This document shows, one piece after another, positions 60,725 to 64,000 of a stretch of 64,000 nt of DNA. The notes beneath the pieces are model-generated. The model searched no databases and had not been told where the DNA came from. It worked only from the letters and a program-made list of their open reading frames with translations. The position numbers and the translations under genes are program-made. The stretch is from Solibacteraceae bacterium (GTDB lineage Bacteria; Acidobacteriota; Terriglobia; Bryobacterales; Bryobacteraceae): positions 87,286 to 151,285 of the forward strand of contig JAJPJX010000162.1 of the NCBI GenBank assembly GCA_021324015.1, read 5' to 3'. How positions within the stretch are numbered: position 1 is the stretch's first letter; each line of letters opens with the position of its first letter.

Positions 60725-61477
60725 GTGCAAAGCGGCAAAATAACGCGGATTTTCCTACACACCGACCAGCCCGTGCTGGCCCGGGGCCTGGAAGCCATTT
60801 TGTCCGGCACCGGGCGCATGACCCTGGCGGGCATGTGCGCCGAGGTGGAGCGCCTGCCGGCGGCGCTGGCCGCGGCCCGGCCGGACATCCTGCTGCTGGA
60901 CCTCACGCCGGAGGTGAACTTCGGCGTATTGAGTGACCTGCGGCGGACGGTGGCCGATTGCAAGATCGTCCTCTGGGCGCACGACATTCCCATGGAGCTC
61001 GCCTACCAGGCGCTGGGGTTGGGGATCTCCGGCATTTTGCGCAACACGCTGCCCGCCGACACCCTGGTGGCTTGCCTGGAGCAGGTGCGCAGCGGCGGTT
61101 TGTGGTATGAAAAATCGCTCACCGACCGCCTGTTTTCGGCGCGCCGGGTGGTGCTCACTAAGCGCGAAAGCCAGCTCGTGGATCTGCTTTCCCAAGGCAT
61201 GAAAAACCGGGAGATCGCTAGCGCGCTATTCATCTCCGAAGGCACGGTGAAAGTATATTTGTCGCGCTTATTTCATAAAGTCGGAGTGAAAGACCGCCTG
61301 GAACTGGCGCTGTTCGGGCTGAAGAACCTGACGGCGCACGGAGGCGCGGAGAAGACGCCGCGAGGGCGCGCGGGCGGCGCCCACGGCCTGCGCTCTCTCG
61401 TGCTGGCCAAGGAGCGGCGCCCGGCGCCGGTCCGCACGCTTCCGGAAGGCGGCTCCCGGCCGCGGCCTTCTGCCTGA
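60725..61477 (+). CDS. LuxR-family response regulator with degenerate receiver
   Basis: A 250-residue regulator starting at GTG 60725. The receiver keeps a phosphoacceptor-like aspartate in ILLLDLTPE but the N-terminal acid pair is HTD and the lysine position reads ILRNTLP, without lysine, so phosphorylation is doubtful. The LuxR HTH is intact: LTKRESQLVDLLSQGMKNREIA then ISEGTVKVYLSRLFHKVG. A basic, proline-rich tail of about 45 residues follows. No kinase is adjacent. Confidence 0.88.
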   Translation: MQSGKITRIFLHTDQPVLARGLEAILSGTGRMTLAGMCAEVERLPAALAAARPDILLLDLTPEVNFGVLSDLRRTVADCKIVLWAHDIPMELAYQALGLGISGILRNTLPADTLVACLEQVRSGGLWYEKSLTDRLFSARRVVLTKRESQLVDLLSQGMKNREIASALFISEGTVKVYLSRLFHKVGVKDRLELALFGLKNLTAHGGAEKTPRGRAGGAHGLRSLVLAKERRPAPVRTLPEGGSRPRPSA

Positions 61478-61524
61478 GACGCGGCGTCCTGTCCCGGCGG
61501 CGCGGAATGCGTTATCGTAGTCGC

Positions 61525-62406
61525 ATGCTCAGGAGGAGGGATCTTCTGATGGCCGCCGCCGCGCCCCTGGCCGCCGCACCGGGCGGCATGTACTTGTGCA
61601 TGCACCAGACCACTTCGGCGGCCGCGGGTTTCCGCAAGTCGCTGGAGGGCTATGCCCGGGCGGGCATCCGCTACGTGGAGATCATTCCTCCGCAGTTTGA
61701 GGAGTTCGTGCGGCAGGAAAGCGTGGCGGCGGCGCGCCGCCTGCTGGCCGACCTGGGCCTGAAGGCGGTCTCAAGCGGCGGCGTGCGCGGCCTGTGGGAG
61801 CCGAATCCCGAGCGCGCCAAGGCTCTCGACGACCTCAAGGCGAAAGCCGAAATGATCGCCGCCCTGGGAGTGGATCGCATGGTGTGTCCCTGCGCCGCCA
61901 CAGCCAAGTACACCACCGAGGACTACCGCCGCGGCGTGGACCACCTGCGCGAGGCAGGCGAAGTCGTCAAACCGTTCGGGGTGGCGGCCGTGGTGGAGTT
62001 CATGCGCGGCTCGACGTTCATCGGCACGCTGCCCACAGCCCTGCAGATGGTCCGCGAGGCGGGCCACCCCAGCGTGCGGCCCATGCTGGACTGCTACCAT
62101 TTCTGGGCGGGGCTCAGCAAGTTCGAGGACCTGGAGCTGATCCGGCCGGGGGAGATCCATCATGTGCATTTCCAGGATGTGCCGGACATGCCCCGGGAAC
62201 TCCTGGATAATGGCACCCGCGACATTCCGGGCGAGGGCGTCTCGCCGTTGCTGCGCATCCTCCGCAAGCTGAAGGAAAAAGGCTACTCCGGCCCGCTCTC
62301 GGTGGAGTTGTTCTATCCGCAATTCCAGAAGGGCGACCCCTACGAGGTGGCTCTGCGCATCCGCCGCAAGGCCGAGCCTCTGCTCCGCGAGGCGCAGGTG
62401 CTGTGA
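61525..62406 (+). CDS. exported TIM-barrel sugar isomerase/epimerase
   Basis: A 293-residue xylose-isomerase-like barrel. RRRDLLMAAAAPLAAAP is a Tat-like signal. Metal-ligand positions appear as VVEFMRG, PMLDCYHFW, HHVHFQDV and LSVELFYP. ATG 61525 is chosen to keep the twin arginines; the AGGAGGAGG arginine codons also place a ribosome-site-like stretch before a second ATG at 61549, which would give a form without the signal. The stop overlaps the GTG of the ABC gene (GTGA). Confidence 0.86.
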   Translation: MLRRRDLLMAAAAPLAAAPGGMYLCMHQTTSAAAGFRKSLEGYARAGIRYVEIIPPQFEEFVRQESVAAARRLLADLGLKAVSSGGVRGLWEPNPERAKALDDLKAKAEMIAALGVDRMVCPCAATAKYTTEDYRRGVDHLREAGEVVKPFGVAAVVEFMRGSTFIGTLPTALQMVREAGHPSVRPMLDCYHFWAGLSKFEDLELIRPGEIHHVHFQDVPDMPRELLDNGTRDIPGEGVSPLLRILRKLKEKGYSGPLSVELFYPQFQKGDPYEVALRIRRKAEPLLREAQVL

Positions 62407-63149
62407 CCTCTCCGGGGGACGGCCCGCCGCCCGCGGTTTCCGAGGTGGCCATCCGCGCTGAAAACCTCAGCAAGGTCTACCGCTCCGGGGACACCGATCT
62501 GGTGGTTTTCGACCATCTGAGCCTGGAGGTGCGGCGCGGCGAGCGGCTGGCCCTGGTAGGCGCTTCCGGCGCCGGCAAGTCCACGCTGCTGCACCTGTTA
62601 GGCGGTCTGGACAGGCCCACAAGCGGTACGATATACTACGAAGCGAAGGATATCTCAGGACTCGCGGATTCGGAACTGGCGGCTTTCCGCAATCAAGAAA
62701 TCGGGTTTGTCTGGCAGATTCACTATCTCCTGCCGGAGTTTACGGCGCTGGAGAACGTGATGATGCCGTTGCTGATTCGGGGTGTGCCACATACGACAGC
62801 AGCCTCCGAGTCACGAGCGAGGTTGGATGAAGTCGGGCTGGGAGCACGGGCCAATCACCGGGCGGGAGAACTGTCCGGGGGGGAGCAGCAGCGTGTGGTC
62901 CTGGCGCGCGCTCTGGCCGGCAAGCCCGCGTTTCTGCTCGCCGATGAGCCTACGGGCAACCTGGATTTCAGGACCGGCGAGATGATTTTCCAACTCCTGG
63001 AGCGTCTGCACCGAACCCACCATCTCACGTCGGTTTTCGTCACTCACAACTGGTCATTTGCGCGGCGGTGCGAACGCGTCCTGATGCTGGAAAGCGGCGC
63101 CCTGGTACCGGCGGACAAAGGTCCCCCGGATCCCGGGATGCACGGGTAG
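62403..63149 (+). CDS. LolD-like ABC transporter ATPase
   Basis: A 248-residue ATPase of the LolD/MacB group. Walker A is GASGAGKS, the Q-loop region [23 protein letters not shown] is characteristic of LolD, the signature is LSGGEQQR, Walker [12 protein letters not shown] and the H-loop VTHNW. LolD powers release of outer-membrane lipoproteins with the LolC/E permease. No permease is adjacent. It begins with GTG within the isomerase stop. clpC follows 30 bases later. Confidence 0.9.
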   Translation: MTSPGDGPPPAVSEVAIRAENLSKVYRSGDTDLVVFDHLSLEVRRGERLALVGASGAGKSTLLHLLGGLDRPTSGTIYYEAKDISGLADSELAAFRNQEIGFVWQIHYLLPEFTALENVMMPLLIRGVPHTTAASESRARLDEVGLGARANHRAGELSGGEQQRVVLARALAGKPAFLLADEPTGNLDFRTGEMIFQLLERLHRTHHLTSVFVTHNWSFARRCERVLMLESGALVPADKGPPDPGMHG

Positions 63150-63179
63150 TATCTTGTAAGTTAGGGGGCGTCACGGTCT

Positions 63180-64000
63180 ATGTTTGAGCGTTATACGGAG
63201 AAAGCGCGAAGGGTGATCTTCTTCGCCCGGTATGAGGCCAGCCAGTTCGGCAGCCCTTATATCGAAACCGAGCACCTGCTGCTCGGCTTGCTGCGCGAGG
63301 ACAAGGCGCTGGCCAACCGGTTCCTGCGGTCTCACGCGGCGGTGGAGTCCATCCGCAAGCAGATTGAAGGGCACACCACCATCCGGGAAAAGGTTTCCAC
63401 CTCCGTAGACCTGCCCCTCAGCCACGAGTGCAAGCGCGTGCTGGCGTACGGAGCCGAGGAAGCCGAGCGCCTGAACCACAAGCACATCGGCACCGAGCAC
63501 CTGCTGCTGGGCCTGCTGCGCGAGGAGAAGTGCTTCGCGGCGGAGATTCTGCACGAGCGCGGCCTGCGGCTTTCCACCATTCGCGAGGAACTGGCCCGCT
63601 CGCAGTCGGAAAAAGTATCGTCCAGCCGTCCCAAAGAGAGTTCCCTGCTGGCCGAATTCAGCCGGGACCTCACGCAGGCGGCCATGGACAACGCCCTCGA
63701 TCCGCTGATCGGGCGGGATTTCGAACTGGAGCGCGTGGTGCAGATTCTGTGCCGCCGCACCAAGAACAACCCGGTGCTGATCGGAGAGCCGGGCGTGGGC
63801 AAGACCGCCATCGTGGAAGGCCTGGCGGAGCGCATCGCCGAGGGCGACGTGCCCTCCTTCCTGGCCGACAAGCGCATCCTGGCGCTGGACCTCTCCCTCA
63901 TCGTGGCCGGCACCAAGTACCGCGGCCAGTTCGAAGAGCGCCTGAAGACCATCATGAAGGAGTTGATGGAGAACCAGAACGCCATCATCTTCATCGATGA
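63180..64000 (+). CDS. clpC: ClpC-type ATP-dependent protease ATPase, N-terminal part (cut by window edge)
   Basis: From ATG 63180 the frame is open to the window end (273 residues). Two ClpN repeats are present ([20 protein letters not shown] with [15 protein letters not shown], then [18 protein letters not shown]), followed by the first AAA+ ring: [17 protein letters not shown], Walker A GEPGVGKT and [23 protein letters not shown]. The ClpC-type N-domain with its immediate link to ring 1 separates it from ClpA and ClpB. The remainder lies outside the window. Confidence 0.93.
   Translation, partial: MFERYTEKARRVIFFARYEASQFGSPYIETEHLLLGLLREDKALANRFLRSHAAVESIRKQIEGHTTIREKVSTSVDLPLSHECKRVLAYGAEEAERLNHKHIGTEHLLLGLLREEKCFAAEILHERGLRLSTIREELARSQSEKVSSSRPKESSLLAEFSRDLTQAAMDNALDPLIGRDFELERVVQILCRRTKNNPVLIGEPGVGKTAIVEGLAERIAEGDVPSFLADKRILALDLSLIVAGTKYRGQFEERLKTIMKELMENQNAIIFID

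Noticed and set aside
1..64000. tRNA, rRNA, CRISPR array or recognised riboswitch
   Set aside because: None was seen on reading both strands; short structured leaders at 32225 and 60664 do not match a known riboswitch.

Overview
The window is 64 kb of GC-rich, gene-dense bacterial chromosome. It most resembles an acidobacterium of the Solibacter/Bryobacter type. That inference rests on gene content: a 1,139-residue Oar-like TonB-dependent receptor with an N-terminal carboxypeptidase-regulatory domain, many exported (Tat-like or Sec) sugar enzymes, TIM-barrel sugar isomerases and Gfo/Idh oxidoreductases, a PEP-CTERM protein, and a decayed TPR fragment of the kind attached to acidobacterial kinases and regulators. 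No rRNA, tRNA, CRISPR array, integrase or IS element was seen. Both window edges cut genes: an FMN-dependent hydroxy-acid oxidase on the left and clpC on the right.

Region by region. 1-7.4 kb: two tandem FMN oxidases, a cysteine-cluster protein, a haloacid dehalogenase, a single-ring Clp-like ATPase, and a histidine kinase/NtrC-type regulator pair. 7.6-17.2 kb: a coupled acetamidase/dimethylformamidase-like pair, then a sugar-use run (GH2 beta-mannosidase, UroD-like protein, RhaT-like transporter, sugar isomerase) facing an AraC regulator. 17.2-25.4 kb, all on the minus strand: pirin, an OLD-like ATPase coupled to a small partner (possible defence pair), a PEBP protein, a GH116 glycosidase coupled to a CobW GTPase, and a glycosyltransferase-methyltransferase fusion. 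25.5-28.5 kb: Gfo/Idh oxidoreductase, then archease and RtcB (RNA repair). 28.5-34.3 kb: signal transduction (degenerate receiver, LuxR regulator, PAS kinase), a lipoprotein cytochrome c with a 49-residue membrane protein, and a sigma-54 activator split by an in-frame TAG. 34.3-42 kb: prolyl oligopeptidase, STAS protein, EmrAB-type efflux, PCP-reductase-like protein, purC-cvpA and a small Fis-type protein. 42-52.3 kb: TonB receptor, phosphatase with a 58-residue zinc-ribbon protein, methyltransferase-TPP enzyme pair, PEP-CTERM protein, PspC-like protein, and divergent enolase-superfamily and amidohydrolase genes.

52.35-57.1 kb is the accessory part. It carries an asparagine synthetase fragment joined to a DNA-methylase tail, a two-domain TIR protein, unrecognised small genes and a decayed TPR fragment. 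57.1-60.6 kb is a tightly overlapping operon read from one 38-bp operator-like dyad: XRE regulator, NfeD-like membrane protein with a histidine-rich segment, a 24-residue membrane microprotein, a flotillin and PspA. It looks like a self-regulated membrane-stress module. 60.6-64 kb: LuxR-type regulator, exported isomerase, LolD-like ATPase and clpC.

Four-base ATGA or GTGA overlaps are very frequent here (at least twelve), so translational coupling is the main visible guide to which genes act together.
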